From Clonostachys chloroleuca (Eukaryota > Ascomycota > Sordariomycetes > Hypocreales > Bionectriaceae): a DNA stretch of 64,000 bases. Shown one piece after another: positions 38,615 through 49,513 of this stretch; position 1 is the stretch's first letter, and every line of letters begins with the position of its first letter. The stretch lies in contig JBANAY010000004.1 of assembly GCA_037952775.1 (NCBI GenBank), positions 11,036,001-11,100,000 on the forward strand. The letters run 5' to 3'. Position numbers and translations under genes: made by a program. The notes beneath the pieces are model-generated. The model saw only the letters and a list, made by a program, of their open reading frames with translations, was not told the origin of the DNA and ran no database searches.

Positions 38615-40291
38615 ATGACTCTCAATAATCTCCCACCCGAACTTCAGTCCAAAATATGCTCTTATCTTGTCAAATCAATTGGCCCCTCATCCATTCATGC
38701 CTTGCTTAGAACATGCAAACAATTATACGATGTTGCTCTCCCTTTCTCTGTCCAAATCTTTCGAAATACGGCCTCGGTACACATTGGTAGGGGTCCCTGT
38801 TCCGAGACTCGCAATGTGCAATTTCTACGCTACATTCTTATGTCCAAGCCCGAGCTAGCCAGCAGGGTTGACACAGTTATCCTAGGTGGCTTCACGACAA
38901 CCAGGGAAAGAGCGAAAACACCCATCGCGGCTACCAGCACCGATGAGGAACTCGCCATATATCAAGAGTTCATCATCAATACCTTGGGTCCTCAACTGAG
39001 TGAAGCTGACTTGACACGAAGGGACAGCTGGATTGCTCACCTAAAAGAGGGATCTTCTGATGCCCAGATTTCTTTGATTCTACTCGCATGTTCAGGTGTA
39101 CAGAGACTCTACTTCGAAGATTATCAAGAAGGATCATCTCAGAACCAAGTTTTCAAAAAGCCGGACTGTTTCATATTTTTACTTGAGATGGCCAAGAATC
39201 TGTCAACATCCAACGCCTCAAAGTTCAGCACTCCATTGCGGTACCTTCGTCATGTCCAAGCCCAATCTCACGAGGATAATGACTGTGGCTGGGAACAGGC
39301 TTTTAGACTCTTGGCGCTGCCTCAGCTGAGTTCCTATGAGTCCCTCGATACAACCAGGCGTGGTAATTTCGCAGGAGATTCGACTGTTCTCCCTCTCATC
39401 ACCACACCCCAGTCCTCGTCTGTGCGATCCATCTCTCTCCACCAGTCCCTCGCGCCCGCGGCGGAGGTTCAGGCTTTGTTAAGGGTATGCAAGCACCTGG
39501 ACAAATTCGAATACATCAGCCCGACCTTTGAGCCGATATCTGGTATTTTTGCCCGGGATATCATGGAAGCCGTACTCCCCCACGCTGGCACTCTCCATCA
39601 TTTGTACATGAATTTCTCCGATGAATGCAAAAAGATTGGCTGGGAGGATGACCCCCAGTGCTTATATCTGGGAACCGACCTTGCCCAAATGACGGCGCTG
39701 ACGCACCTCAGTATTGGGATGCAGTCTCTTACAGGAAAATTTGACCCAGCGCCTACAGACGAGCAAGACACCCCGCCGCAGATCGAAGGGGCTCCTCGGC
39801 TCATCGAATGCCTTCCAGCGAGTTTGGTAGAGCTCTCCATTCGCGATTGCGGCAAGGCGATACTCGACCAAGCCAAGGAGCTGATGGATACAATTGAGAA
39901 AGGAGAGCGCTTCAATAATCTGAGACGCATCGTTCTGGTGTTCAAAGCTGAGATAGTCAACGTCACAGACATCCGACAAGTCATGCGCGAGAGAACCAAG
40001 GAAGGGAGCCGTTGTGATCTTTGGGTGGCTTTCCAGCATCGTGAAGCGCGGTGGGCCAGCTCAGGAAGAGGACATACCTTTGAGGGGATCCGCGCTATCC
40101 CGAGCCTTTGCTCTCGAATATTCGCGGATGATCTCCGCAAAGACTGGATTGATTTTAGAGGAGGGCTTGCCCATAAACTATATTCTAAAGCTTTTGGGCC
40201 ATGCTCGCCTGATCATGGAGTGGATGTGGATGAGAGAATGAATAGGCTCTTACTTCTTAAGCCACTGCAAAAGTATCAGCTCGACGATTAA
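38615..40291 (+). CDS. F-box protein
   Basis: This is an intronless frame of 558 residues starting at the ATG 38615. An in-frame ATG at 38483 would add 44 residues, but the F-box then would not be at the N-terminus, where it normally is. Residues 1 to about 45 read as an F-box (LNNLPPELQSKICSYL, ALLRTCKQLYDVALP). The rest is a long helical, leucine-rich region with weak LRR-like spacing (MTALTHLSIGMQSLTG, LPASLVELSIRDCG). F-box proteins recruit targets to SCF ubiquitin ligases through Skp1; the target here is unknown. A second, differently organised F-box gene lies at 41.5-43.3 kb. Fungal genomes carry many such divergent copies, and nothing here suggests a specific role. Confidence 0.82.
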   Translation: MTLNNLPPELQSKICSYLVKSIGPSSIHALLRTCKQLYDVALPFSVQIFRNTASVHIGRGPCSETRNVQFLRYILMSKPELASRVDTVILGGFTTTRERAKTPIAATSTDEELAIYQEFIINTLGPQLSEADLTRRDSWIAHLKEGSSDAQISLILLACSGVQRLYFEDYQEGSSQNQVFKKPDCFIFLLEMAKNLSTSNASKFSTPLRYLRHVQAQSHEDNDCGWEQAFRLLALPQLSSYESLDTTRRGNFAGDSTVLPLITTPQSSSVRSISLHQSLAPAAEVQALLRVCKHLDKFEYISPTFEPISGIFARDIMEAVLPHAGTLHHLYMNFSDECKKIGWEDDPQCLYLGTDLAQMTALTHLSIGMQSLTGKFDPAPTDEQDTPPQIEGAPRLIECLPASLVELSIRDCGKAILDQAKELMDTIEKGERFNNLRRIVLVFKAEIVNVTDIRQVMRERTKEGSRCDLWVAFQHREARWASSGRGHTFEGIRAIPSLCSRIFADDLRKDWIDFRGGLAHKLYSKAFGPCSPDHGVDVDERMNRLLLLKPLQKYQLDD

Positions 40292-40845
40292 CTGGGACAC
40301 ATTGGTTCTACTCCGTTGGCGGAGCCAATATGAGGACCTGCCATTCACCAATCCACTTGGAGGATTAGATTTATCACGAAAAAAGGCAAGAGTTCGCAAT
40401 CATGGATTTCTATGAGTTTGGCATATGGATTACCGCTTGAGATGAGATTATTGTCAAGGCCGAGGGCAGTGCAGCATTGTTGGCGCAACTATGTTGCGAA
40501 GGATTGCGGAATCGCAATGTTTAACACCCTGGTAATGATGGCGAAGTTGAGAATTCCTTGACGAGTGCTATGTTAAGCGAGCGAACAATTGATAATTCCC
40601 ACTAAATACGATGGGTGTGATTCATAAATTTTTACATATTTGGATGATAAGGAGACTGTCTATCTTAAGAGTAGAAACACATGTGAAAAGTAGATTACAT
40701 AGATGCGTATAAGTTCAAGGAGAAGATTTACGGAAACTCCTCTCTCAGCCTGGCAATTGTAGCCACCATGTTATTGCCAGAGGCCCGTCTTCCCCATCCG
40801 CCTTTTTTTACCCCCCAGAGAGCTGCTACATATGTGTCTTGTGCT
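40292..40845. other. Intergenic stretch
   Basis: 3' flank of the F-box gene on the left. Competing minus-strand frames overlap the right side; nothing else is recognised. Confidence 0.5.
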
Positions 40846-41142
40846 TCAGATGATCTTGCCCGCGGCGGACCAGGGAGCGGAACGGTTGTTGTAGAGGAAT
40901 TGGTCGTCCTCGCCGAAAATGCGCCCTTCGAGATGAACGACTTCTTCTCCTTCCACGCCTCGCTTCTTGGTATTCCTGTTGATACCCTTTGCGTTTCGTT
41001 TCCTGCTACAGCTAGGTTTGGTGGGCTGTGGTGAGGATGTTGAACTGGTTGAGTGTGGCGGTGTGGATGAAAGTGATGGCGTTGACGGCGTGGTTGAGGC
41101 GGATGGTGTGACAGAACTCGACGGTGGGATAGAAATAGACGG
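40846..41142 (-). CDS. Possible last exon of a Ser/Thr/Pro-rich protein
   Basis: A minus-strand frame without ATG starts after a CCCGTAG acceptor-like site at 41143 and ends at TGA 40846-40848, 99 codons. Its first half is Ser/Thr/Pro-rich, like an extracellular linker (SSSVTPSASTTPSTPS). The second half is basic then acidic (RKRNAKGINRNTKKRG, EGEEVVHLEGRIFGEDD). An overlapping frame of 150 codons in this region is less protein-like. No upstream exon with a start could be found, so the call rests on composition and the splice-site match alone. Confidence 0.25.
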   Translation of the reverse strand, partial: PSISIPPSSSVTPSASTTPSTPSLSSTPPHSTSSTSSPQPTKPSCSRKRNAKGINRNTKKRGVEGEEVVHLEGRIFGEDDQFLYNNRSAPWSAAGKII

Positions 41143-41490
41143 CTACGGGAACATTGAATCTTAATTTGAATCCTTGACATCCAAATGGCTTGACTCTGGT
41201 TCTATTAGTATCTCGGCAATTCAAGATATTGAAACCCTTGGCTCAAGATATATGTCTGTCTAGTCTCCAGGAAGCTTGGGCTATCCAAGGGATTATCATC
41301 AAATTTGATCACCTGAGCGGCATATTGTAATCTAATCTAAGACCTGATTCTTCGCAGAGCTCATCATGTGTAAGTCTGATTTGCTGGTCGTAGAACAATC
41401 ACGCCGAACGAATCGAGCACATATTGTGTACGACTAATCGCGATTATTTGGTTACACTTTCAAGTGGCACCGTACTTTTATTAGGAGGAA
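41143..41490. other. Intergenic stretch or upstream part of an unresolved gene
   Basis: No exon can be supported. It could contain the missing 5' part of the Ser/Thr-rich exon. The right end is the 3' flank of the second F-box gene. Confidence 0.4.
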
Positions 41491-43300
41491 TTATGGTTCG
41501 CGATGTCGGTCAAAATACTGCATCTCCCTCTCATCCATCTCAACACTCGACGGCTTGATGTCAACACCAAGAAGACGAGAGATCCTCTCGACCTCGCGCT
41601 CATAATCAGAATAATCATCCTCCGAAAGATTAAACCAGAGTATTTGTCGCAATCGCGGGAACTTTGTAGGGCAGCTCTCGGCCAGCAATAATATCACACT
41701 CTGAAGAGTGTGACCAGGCCCCCATATGCGCCTGCTTTCCCCCCAAGCCTTTAAATCTTCCCCCCAACCCCTCATATCAGGCTTGCGCGCAAACCACATT
41801 ACAAATGTTGCGTCATCCATCATGTCGTCGGTCAGAATAAGAGTCTCAACTGAAGGGGGGATGCCGCGACCCAAGGGGGCATAGTTGGCATGAAAACCAT
41901 ACAAGGCCACGAAGGGAACATGTAGTTCCTTGACCTGATCAAATTCGACAAGATTATCGAAAGACCCAGAAGTACTTACTTCTGGCCATGTCTCCATTAT
42001 GCCGAAACCAACTCGAAACTTGACATGTAGCTTCTCTAATGTATGCTTGGTGGGAGAAATGGCGGTTATTATCTTATCCAAGTTTAGATCTGAGTCCTTC
42101 CACGCGTCGCGAGAGATGTCCTCCACGTAATCCCAAGAGTAGGCGAGTGATCTAAGATTCCGTGTCAAGGAGAGTATCTTCTTTAGAAGCCTTGGGTGAA
42201 GCCACTCAATATCTAATGAGGTTAGGTGGTGGAGGTTTGGCTTTCCCTCTGGCCACCAAAACCTTTCGGGGTTTGCGAGCCAAAATTTGACATCTACAAG
42301 ATTTGGCAGATAAAGAGTAGAGATAGCCTCTTCGAACTGGGAATCCTGATCTTGATATGTCTCATTTGTGTCAAGACGCTTATCATAGGCTAACCGCTGC
42401 AGCTGTGTAAACTTGGGAATTTGATCCGGGAAGGCATACCGTTTGGAAAATCGTATTCAAGAGCCTCTTCAGAATTGGGGTCGAGAGCCTCACCATCAGA
42501 TTTGTGAGACCTGACATCGGGTTCGAGAGCCTCATCGGAATCGGACTCGACAGTCTCCCAAGAATCGGATTCAAGAGCCTCATCAGAATCGGGTTCGAGA
42601 GCCTCACCATCAGATTGGTGAGACGTAGCACCGGATCCATGAGATCTAGTATCGGATTCGACAGCCTCATCGTCGGATCTAACAGCTTCAGGATCGGATT
42701 CAATACCCTCAGAATCGGAATACGCCTCAGAGTCGGAGTCGGTCTCAGAATCGGAATTGACCTCAGAATCGGAACGGGGGGCCGGAACTGGAGAACCTTG
42801 GATCGGAGGACTTTACCAACAACATAAAGGCTCACGATGAAATTGGTTGTAATCGTAAGACTGGTCGTGTTGGAGAGGTAGGCGATGAGGAGTCCAGCGA
42901 ATGCGTCCATTTCGCAGTTCTCTAGCTTCATCACCCATATGTCGATGTACGGTGCTTTGGTCTTTTCGATGGCAGAAATGAATTGAGAAAGGGAAACGTT
43001 GCTTGGTATCGGTAGCCGCAACTCGTCTGAGAACATCCTATACAGAGGGGCATATCCCACTAAGGAAAATGTATCTATAAGGGCAAAAAGCTCTGGTCTA
43101 GAGAGAAGAGTCCGAAGAAGGAGAATGATTGGCGGCTTCTCAGAAGCCGACCCTCTGAAGTTGATGGTGGAATAAAGACAAGGCTCGGCATGGTGACGAT
43201 TGGAATGGTTGGTGAGGCACAAACTTGCGAGATCAGCTTTGGGGAGTAACTTGAAGATCTGCTGGATGATTTCGGTTGGAATATCATCAAGGAGCGCCAT
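41491..43300 (-). CDS. F-box/LRR-type protein with internal repeat; frame uncertain
   Basis: The start is the ATG at 43300 (MALLDDIPTEIIQQIF, a clear F-box with PKADLASLCLTNHSN). The reading continues to about 42800. From about 42430 to the stop at 41491 another frame encodes an LRR-like C-terminus (FPDQIPKFTQLQRLAYDKR, LTSLDIEWLHPRLLKKI). Between them lies a minisatellite. The F-box frame passes through it as RLSNPILMRLLNPIL-type repeats and could reach the C-terminal frame by a 37-nt GTATGC..TTACACAG intron, very short for a fungus. Alternatively one extra base in the six-C run (42776-42781) would give an acidic linker (RSDSEVNSDSETDSDSE), with a second one-base change needed later. The gene may therefore be intact, mis-sequenced or decaying. 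Confidence 0.6.
42475..42790 (-). repeat. Coding minisatellite, unit about 15-27 nt
   Basis: Minus-strand units such as TCCGATTCTGAGG and GAGGCTCTCGAACCCGATTC recur many times with point changes. Two minus frames and one plus frame are all open across most of it. Confidence 0.85.
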
Positions 43301-44074
43301 GATTTTGGGGACTCGAGTAAAATCCACTCTCAGCGATACGTTCAGAACTTGTACGCGATGTGCACAAAGGAGGCACAGCCATGGGGTAATCTAGAGAAGA
43401 GAAGGTGGGGACATGGACCATGGATTGTATTTTTAGTTTTGTGGACCTGGGTTAGGGTTATGGTTGGTGGAGGACTCGTACTTGTGAGTTGACCGTTAGA
43501 TGGAGTTAAGGTGGTTGTGGAGAAATCCTCTGTGATGACATTTCAATATGTCATCAAGAGAAGAGGTGCAGTTTGGCATTTTACAATATTTGGTGTTCGA
43601 AGAGGCTGGCTGGGTTTAGAATGCAGGAGAAGAGTTTCAAATCAACTTGCGGATCCTCGTACTTCGCTCAGCAGTGACTCGGAGGCTTGGATAGCTTCAA
43701 ACCAATTCAAAACAGCCAAGGCATTAGAGTGCGCTGATATTGATTTTAATTTGTGTCTGACAAAAGATAAAGATTGGGAGGGAAGCATGTTAAAGTTGCG
43801 ATATGTTAATGTGATAATTCATGCCGAATTGGCGGGGCTCAAGTGTTCATATGAGGTTCACCAGAAAGAGTGATGAAATGCCTCACATAATTGTACCCTG
43901 CAAAGTGTGGATGCTCCAGAATTAATACTGGGCCCCTGTTGCACAAGGGATAAAAGAGCGTCGGCGCAGTGTGGGGTGGCCCTCGCACAGTTGGGCGGCG
44001 CGATATCGCCAGGTGCCTCACTCCACGCCAGCGTGCTATCTACTTAATTATCGGAACGTGATTTCAACAATTGG
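43301..44074. other. Intergenic stretch
   Basis: F-box promoter on the left. A plus-strand frame at 43511-43873 begins only at GTG and has no motifs; it was not accepted. Confidence 0.45.
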
Positions 44075-44277
44075 GGAGAGTGGTCTAGTTGATAACGAAA
44101 TGGTCATCCAAGCGCACCCGACCCAGATTTACTGATGAAGGGAATCACTGGTAAAGCGGAGGGCGGTACAGCGCCTGGCGAAGCATGCCAGCCCGCCTAC
44201 CTCTGTACATACAGGTGTAAAGTAGGGCACCGGGGCGGGCGCCGACCAAGACAGGGGTTCGAATCCCCTCCTCTCCA
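44075..44277 (+). tRNA. tRNA-like Pol III gene, tentatively tRNA-Trp(CCA) with a long intron
   Basis: The ends GGAGAG (44075-44080) and CCTCTCC (44270-44276) plus A pair as an acceptor stem. The T arm is perfect: AGGGG-TTCGAAT-CCCCT (44253-44269), including the B box GGTTCGAATCC. An A-box-like TGGTCTAGTTGATA starts at 44081, and T7 follows the gene at 44281. TGGTC (44101-44105) pairs with GACCA (44244-44248) as an anticodon stem. The loop would be ATCCAA, then an insert of about 131 bases (44112-44242) at the canonical position after base 37, then C, giving anticodon CCA. Against this, the seventh acceptor pair and the D stem fit badly, as if one G were missing after GGAGAG. It could also be a tRNA pseudogene. 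Confidence 0.45.
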
Positions 44278-44872
44278 TTCTTTTTTTCTCTTTTTGTAAG
44301 TTTCAAATTCAAATCGTTGTCAAGTTGTGTGCCCAGCCAAGACGACTCTGGCTGACCAGCTCAACTCAGACAAAACAGGGAAGCTGCCTCCTCTAAATGC
44401 TATGAACTTAATCAGCTGAACTGCCTAACTTGGAGATTTCTTTTATTTATTAGTTTTTTAACCTTTCGAAACTGGTTCTATATGTTGCTATTGCTTCACC
44501 AAGCATTCTCCCCACCTCAACCTGGTACTCCCTCTTGAATCGAATCATCATGAGGAACTCTGCGCCACCGCATTATCGGGTGTGCTTGTAGGCCTGAGCT
44601 GCGATAACTGCCAATCACTGACCTTTTTTGAGGCTTTGATAACATAATTCTAAGGCACGGTGACGTTTTGGTGAGTACAAGATGCTCGTGAAGTTCTACT
44701 CCATACGTACAAATAGGGTTATTTTAGGTCTGTTCCCAGTTTTACCCGCCGCCATCACCAAGCCACAACATCGCGATGACTCTCATTGGATGGACTCATT
44801 TTGGACCAATTAAAATTGCCAGCATTATAATGAATACATACAGCTTGTAAGAATGGCAGACCCTCGCCTGTA
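44278..44872. other. Intergenic stretch
   Basis: It begins with the T-rich terminator of the tRNA-like gene. The rest is the 3' flank of the arrestin-like gene. No other gene was seen. Confidence 0.5.
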
Positions 44873-46282
44873 TTAGACTACTCCGGCACGCCCGGCTTCG
44901 CCCGACTCTTCCTGTTTATCTGAAAACATGCTGCCTGCCTCGCTGTCTTCGGGGCCCTTTCCTTGGGACTGATTCTGGACACGGGCTTCTTCTTCCTTCT
45001 CCCTTTCAATCTCTTCAAAGGTGGGAGGAGAGTCCATATCATCCTCCAGTCCCGCGAACGGGTTGCTCGGTAGCGTTCCTGATGATCCTGGCTGACACTC
45101 TTTATCTCTATCTATGCTTTCCGGCATAAGCATGACGGGCTGCTCGTCATGGATTTTTATACACTCCTTCTCGATGACCCACCGCATTTCAAAAGACAAT
45201 TTGTGGGTAACTTTCATACTGTATGTGACAAAATTGGGCACAAGGTACTCCGGGTCCACGAGCCGAAGGTTTATTTCTTTGCCGACATCCTTAGGCTCCT
45301 CATCAGCGGAGCATATAATTTCGACAAGAGGCTCTGAATGGCAGACAAAACTATGCCTTATGGTATATTTTTCGGGCCCGGTGAAGGTAAGAGGACGGTA
45401 TTGAGCCGGTATTTCGCAGATTGATGACAGAACAGCCCAAAACCGGACCAACCTCGCCGTTTGTGACACGTTCTGGAGAACGTCAGAAGACTTGGACCAG
45501 TTGGGAATGGCTTTGATGGTCAGAGAAATTGGGTCCGGATGATTGAGTTGAATGACGCTTGGTGTCGCGATGAGAACCTGCAGGTTCAAGCGAGGCACAG
45601 ATGAGGTGTGAAAGAACTTCTTGACATGCTGCCCCAGACTCAATGGAGCACCACGCATACCCGGAACGAGGCGCTGGGAATGAACAATGCGTTTGAATTC
45701 GTGAATCTTTAGCCGACTGTCAGCAATGGGAGGACTCAGATCCGCCAGTCGTAGAAGGAGGGGATATTGACAACGGACAATATCCTTGACCCCTTTGCGT
45801 TCGTAGATAAGCTTGGCTTCAAGAAAATAGTCGACGGACGCGTAGAAATATGGCGATTTGGTCCGGCAAGTTGGAGGAAGAGGATGTCCGCTGATTGATT
45901 CTTGATCAATAGGCAAGAAAAGTGGCATAGAAGAATTGGACATCTCGGAGCTCACACATCTATAGCTGGGGTTCTTTGGAAGCCTGATGTGGAAGGGCCA
46001 TTCGTGGCGACAGGTTGCGTCGGGGGGAATATGCACCGCTCCCTTGAAGAGTGATTTTGTCGAGCCGAGGAGAACCATTACACGGGAAGGGTTGTCGTTC
46101 ACCTGGGTGGCGAGACAGCCAAACAGATTGATGGTGAGATGTGCCTCGGGACTGATAATGGTGGTCTGTCGATATATTCGCCCGGAAAGGGAATCACCAG
46201 GATGAAAGAAGATTGGGGGATTATGGAGCTCAATACCCAGGTCGGGGCTCGAGGTCGCCTCCCTCGTGGTCTCGCGAAGCAT
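44873..46282 (-). CDS. Arrestin-like protein
   Basis: A single minus-strand frame of 469 residues runs from ATG 46282 to TAG 44873. The N-terminal part reads as an arrestin N-domain: GIELHNPPIFFHPGDSLSGRIYR, with FHPGDxLxGxI typical of the family, and SLFKGAVHIPP with the basic HEWPFHIRLP after it. An arrestin C-like beta-rich part follows (LQVLIATPSVIQLNHPDPISL). The C-terminal tail has a PPTFEEIE stretch, which resembles the PY-type motif used by alpha-arrestins to bind Rsp5 ubiquitin ligase, but with Phe instead of Tyr. Alpha-arrestins select plasma-membrane transporters for endocytosis. Whether this one still binds the ligase is open. Start choice: the first ATG, directly before the family N-terminus. 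Confidence 0.82.
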   Translation of the reverse strand: MLRETTREATSSPDLGIELHNPPIFFHPGDSLSGRIYRQTTIISPEAHLTINLFGCLATQVNDNPSRVMVLLGSTKSLFKGAVHIPPDATCRHEWPFHIRLPKNPSYRCVSSEMSNSSMPLFLPIDQESISGHPLPPTCRTKSPYFYASVDYFLEAKLIYERKGVKDIVRCQYPLLLRLADLSPPIADSRLKIHEFKRIVHSQRLVPGMRGAPLSLGQHVKKFFHTSSVPRLNLQVLIATPSVIQLNHPDPISLTIKAIPNWSKSSDVLQNVSQTARLVRFWAVLSSICEIPAQYRPLTFTGPEKYTIRHSFVCHSEPLVEIICSADEEPKDVGKEINLRLVDPEYLVPNFVTYSMKVTHKLSFEMRWVIEKECIKIHDEQPVMLMPESIDRDKECQPGSSGTLPSNPFAGLEDDMDSPPTFEEIEREKEEEARVQNQSQGKGPEDSEAGSMFSDKQEESGEAGRAGVV

Positions 46283-46921
46283 CTTGTCGTCAAGGGCGTT
46301 TGGACTTGGTAGCTTATCTGAGGCGGTTTATTGATGGAAGCGTCTGAAAGATCCATGTCACCAGTGGCATCACGGGCGGGCGTCGACTTTCACTGCATCT
46401 TGGGATCGAGGTGCAGAGATTGTGTACGATGGAGTTGCAACGGAAGAGAGGAAAGAAAATGGAGGAGGAGAGAAGAAAATGGAAATTTTGCACGACGAGG
46501 AGCGCCACAGAAGGAGCAGGAAGCTCATTGGAAGGAAGGAGACAAAGTGCGTGCTCCTGCCTGGCTCTTGCCATACTCTTGCCACAATAAAAAGCTCGTG
46601 ATTGAGCTTTTGCATAACCTAGACCTAGGATTGAACAGAAAATTGATCAATCTGTGGCCTAGACGCTTCTAATTTTAAACAGATTGTCGCTGTTTTGAGA
46701 GTATAAAGTATTCTGACATCGTACCATATAAAGGCATTGAGTCACAGCCTCGTCGCTGCAATTCTCTGCCTGCGAGACCAAGCATGAATGACAACAAACT
46801 GAAAATTTCCCAATGCATCAAGGTAGTGGATAGGCCATCACAATGTTTAATTAGTTCTGTGCCGCTCCATGTGCAGCTGTTTCTTGACAAGAGGAATATT
46901 CATCTTGTATCTTCCCCTTCG
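46283..46921. other. Arrestin-like promoter and 3' UTR of the glycine-rich protein gene
   Basis: Interval between two minus-strand genes. The part near 46440-46530 is purine-rich on the plus strand, typical of a CT-rich leader of the minus-strand gene. No gene was seen. Confidence 0.55.
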
Positions 46922-49513
46922 CTAATCAGCACCTCCTCCACCTCCTCCACCACCGCAACCACCGCTACTGCTTCCACCACCGCCGCTGCTGCACCCGCCT
47001 GTTGAGCTCCCGCAACCTCCAGGACCACCGCAGGCTCCCGAAGCAACACCTCCGCCACAAGTCCCCGATGCACAAGCTCCTGGGCAGCCGGAGCCTTCAC
47101 ATGGAACGGAATAGGGGTCATAGCCAGGATACAGCCCCGGTGTGTAGTACGGAGGGTATACGTATGGGCCATACACTAAGTAACTATTAGCTATCATAGC
47201 AAATATTCGAGGGAAGACAAGATAGACGTACTGTAGTATGGATATCCCCAGTGGCTGTAATATTCGTCCCTCGGAGGCAGTGTACGTCCCTTCTTGCCTG
47301 CCCGCTTGCACGCCTTTTGATATTTGTCCTCGAGACGGCGCTGGTACGCGCGGCGGGCCGCATCGCCAACTTTCTTGGAAGCAATCATCTCCGCATTGCC
47401 TGGGTCGGTGAGCTTGTAGGATACAGCGTTGTGCGCAGAGATGTGCGCTGAGTTATTTGGAGGGCATTGTTGGGCAGCCCCCGACTCATGAAATCGATTA
47501 GCAACTGTAAAGAGTCAGCAAGAAGAAAATAAGTACTTGGGTTAAAAGATTTGGCTCCATATTTACTTGTGTCATTCGTGGAAAGGCCCAGTGCTTTGCC
47601 GATGGAGGAGATGTGTGATGATCGGATCGTCTCGCAATACCAGCAGGTACATTCAGAATACACCTCTTGGTACATCTGCTGGTAGGTTTTGCTGGTCCAC
47701 TCAAATGCTTGACCAAGCTTGTCATCACTGATCTTGTCATCATGGTCAATGAATTTTGCGTCTTCACTGGCAGAGGTTACGGCTGTATAATATGCCGATG
47801 GGGAGAGTTGATGTGTATGCCAGGCCTGAGGACAAGTGTTAGCACGGCTGGACGTGGCTCTGGCAGGATTTCTTCCAGGATGCTCACAAGATCAACATCG
47901 AGAGTTGGCACACATAGGTGAGTAGGGTTGTCCTGCATGATCGCCAAAAACCTCTTGTACTTTCCACAGACTCGGGTCATTGCCTGAGGGGCAACAGGAG
48001 AATGTAGCCAATCCAAATGGTACATCTTCTCAACGAAAACTCCTTGTCGCATTACAGCACCGCATAGATCCAGTGCAAACGCTGAAAAGTTGTCCCAGTA
48101 TCGGCTCATCATCTTACGGATCGCTACCCCCGCTACTGCGGGGAGCATTGCTCTGCCAATCCTGTGGCTGCTTGGTATTCTTGCGACTAGTTGATCTACT
48201 TTGCGGGAGTCTGTAAGCGTGTCCTCAATTGTTCGTCGGATGCCTTCCATTGTTGGAGGTTGGAAGCCTGGTTGTTGAGATTGGGTTCTGAGATCGTGCA
48301 GCTGAAAGGACAGAACCTGCTGGATGAGTCTGTTTGGGAGGCGCAGGGGATCCTGAAATTTCCCAAACGCATATTCTGTTGATCGACTCTTATACGACTT
48401 TGGTTTCCCAGATTGAGGCTCAAGCACTGTGCCCGGCATCGGGACGCCTTTTCTTAGCAGTTTCTTCATGTCTGTGTCAAATTTGCTGAGACTGAGCAGC
48501 TCTTTTGTCAAGTTGGTTCCACAGCCATGGCAGGCATATTGAAACTCGCCGTCACCGTACCCGGAGCCTATTAGACTAGGTATGGTGGCTTCATCTGCAT
48601 GCTCATCTGCGCCACAGGTGGTCCAGGCTACATGGAGTTGTTCTGTGCAGATGGGGCAATTGATAGCATTTTGCGTCATGTCTTCGGTATTTACCCATGA
48701 ATGGTCCGTATTCGCAACCCACATAGCCTTGGTATCCTCGGAAACGCTGTAGGTGAAGTTGGAGTCGATGGCATTGTTGATGAGTGTCCAGGGCATTCCA
48801 TGCCACCAGAGTTGTCTCAGCCCTGCCCGCATGCAATCCTCAAGATATGCTCTGGGGTTGAGCATGTGCGAGTGCCAAACCATAAGTACGTCTATACATC
48901 GGTGGTTAGGAACCCCCTTGTCATGCGGGGAGGCTCAACGGGTATGATTGTCATACGTACCGAGGGGCGGTAGCTGCCCGTTTGACCAGAGATTGCCATT
49001 TCCACCAGTGCTGGGAAATTCGTCGTAGGCGAGGGAGCTGTCATTTTCCATATCCGATTCCTGCAGCGGGTTCTCATCGCTCATGGATTTCCACCAGCTT
49101 TCGTAACGGTCGACTGCGCGGGCTACGAAAACAGCCCATCTTTTTTCCCTCACCTGACTCAGAGCCTCTTGTTGTGCAGTGTGATCATTTAGGGCTGCAC
49201 CCTTGTCTGCTTTGGGCGCTTTGCCAGTCTCATCGGGGCGTGAGATGCCGCGTTTCCCTTGGGTACGAGCATCCCAGAGCCCCCAAAGCCCGTCAGTATA
49301 TCCTATGTCCTCTTTGAGGACTTGGAACGCGTATAGGAGCTTGAGATGTGCCAAACAGGAATCTGGGGTAGGGTCGTGTGGTCCTGACGCGAGGCTCAAG
49401 TTGGCGAAAGACGCGGAGATATCAATCGCTGGATGGGCATTCGCGTTTGCATTGTCATACGATGGTGGAGCTGCCTGGCTTATCGACTTCTCGTGCCCGC
49501 CAAGAGGATCCAT
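46922..49513 (-). CDS. Glycine-rich-domain (DUF1399-type) protein
   Basis: There are five exons on the minus strand: 49513-48961, 48891-47888, 47825-47567, 47504-47232 and 47175-46922. All four introns are GT..AG of 56-69 nt, and the phases sum to exactly 781 codons. The product of 780 residues shows the family hallmarks: MVWHSHMLNPRAYLEDCMR, with a conserved WHxHML block, and later AWHTHQLSP. Between them two CxxC pairs (CPICTEQ, CHGCG) look like a zinc site. The last 80 residues are Tyr/Pro-rich and then Gly/Cys/Ser-rich (GGCSSGGGGSSSGGCGG). Proteins of this family occur in plants and fungi, and plant members are linked to stress and development; fungal function is poorly known. The tail may be disordered or metal-binding. 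Confidence 0.88.

Noticed and set aside
42504..42827. 107-codon plus-strand repeat protein
   Set aside because: Opposite-strand reading of the F-box minisatellite; no start context or partner exon.
43511..43873. 120-codon plus-strand frame
   Set aside because: It opens only at GTG, shows no family similarity and lacks splice or promoter support.
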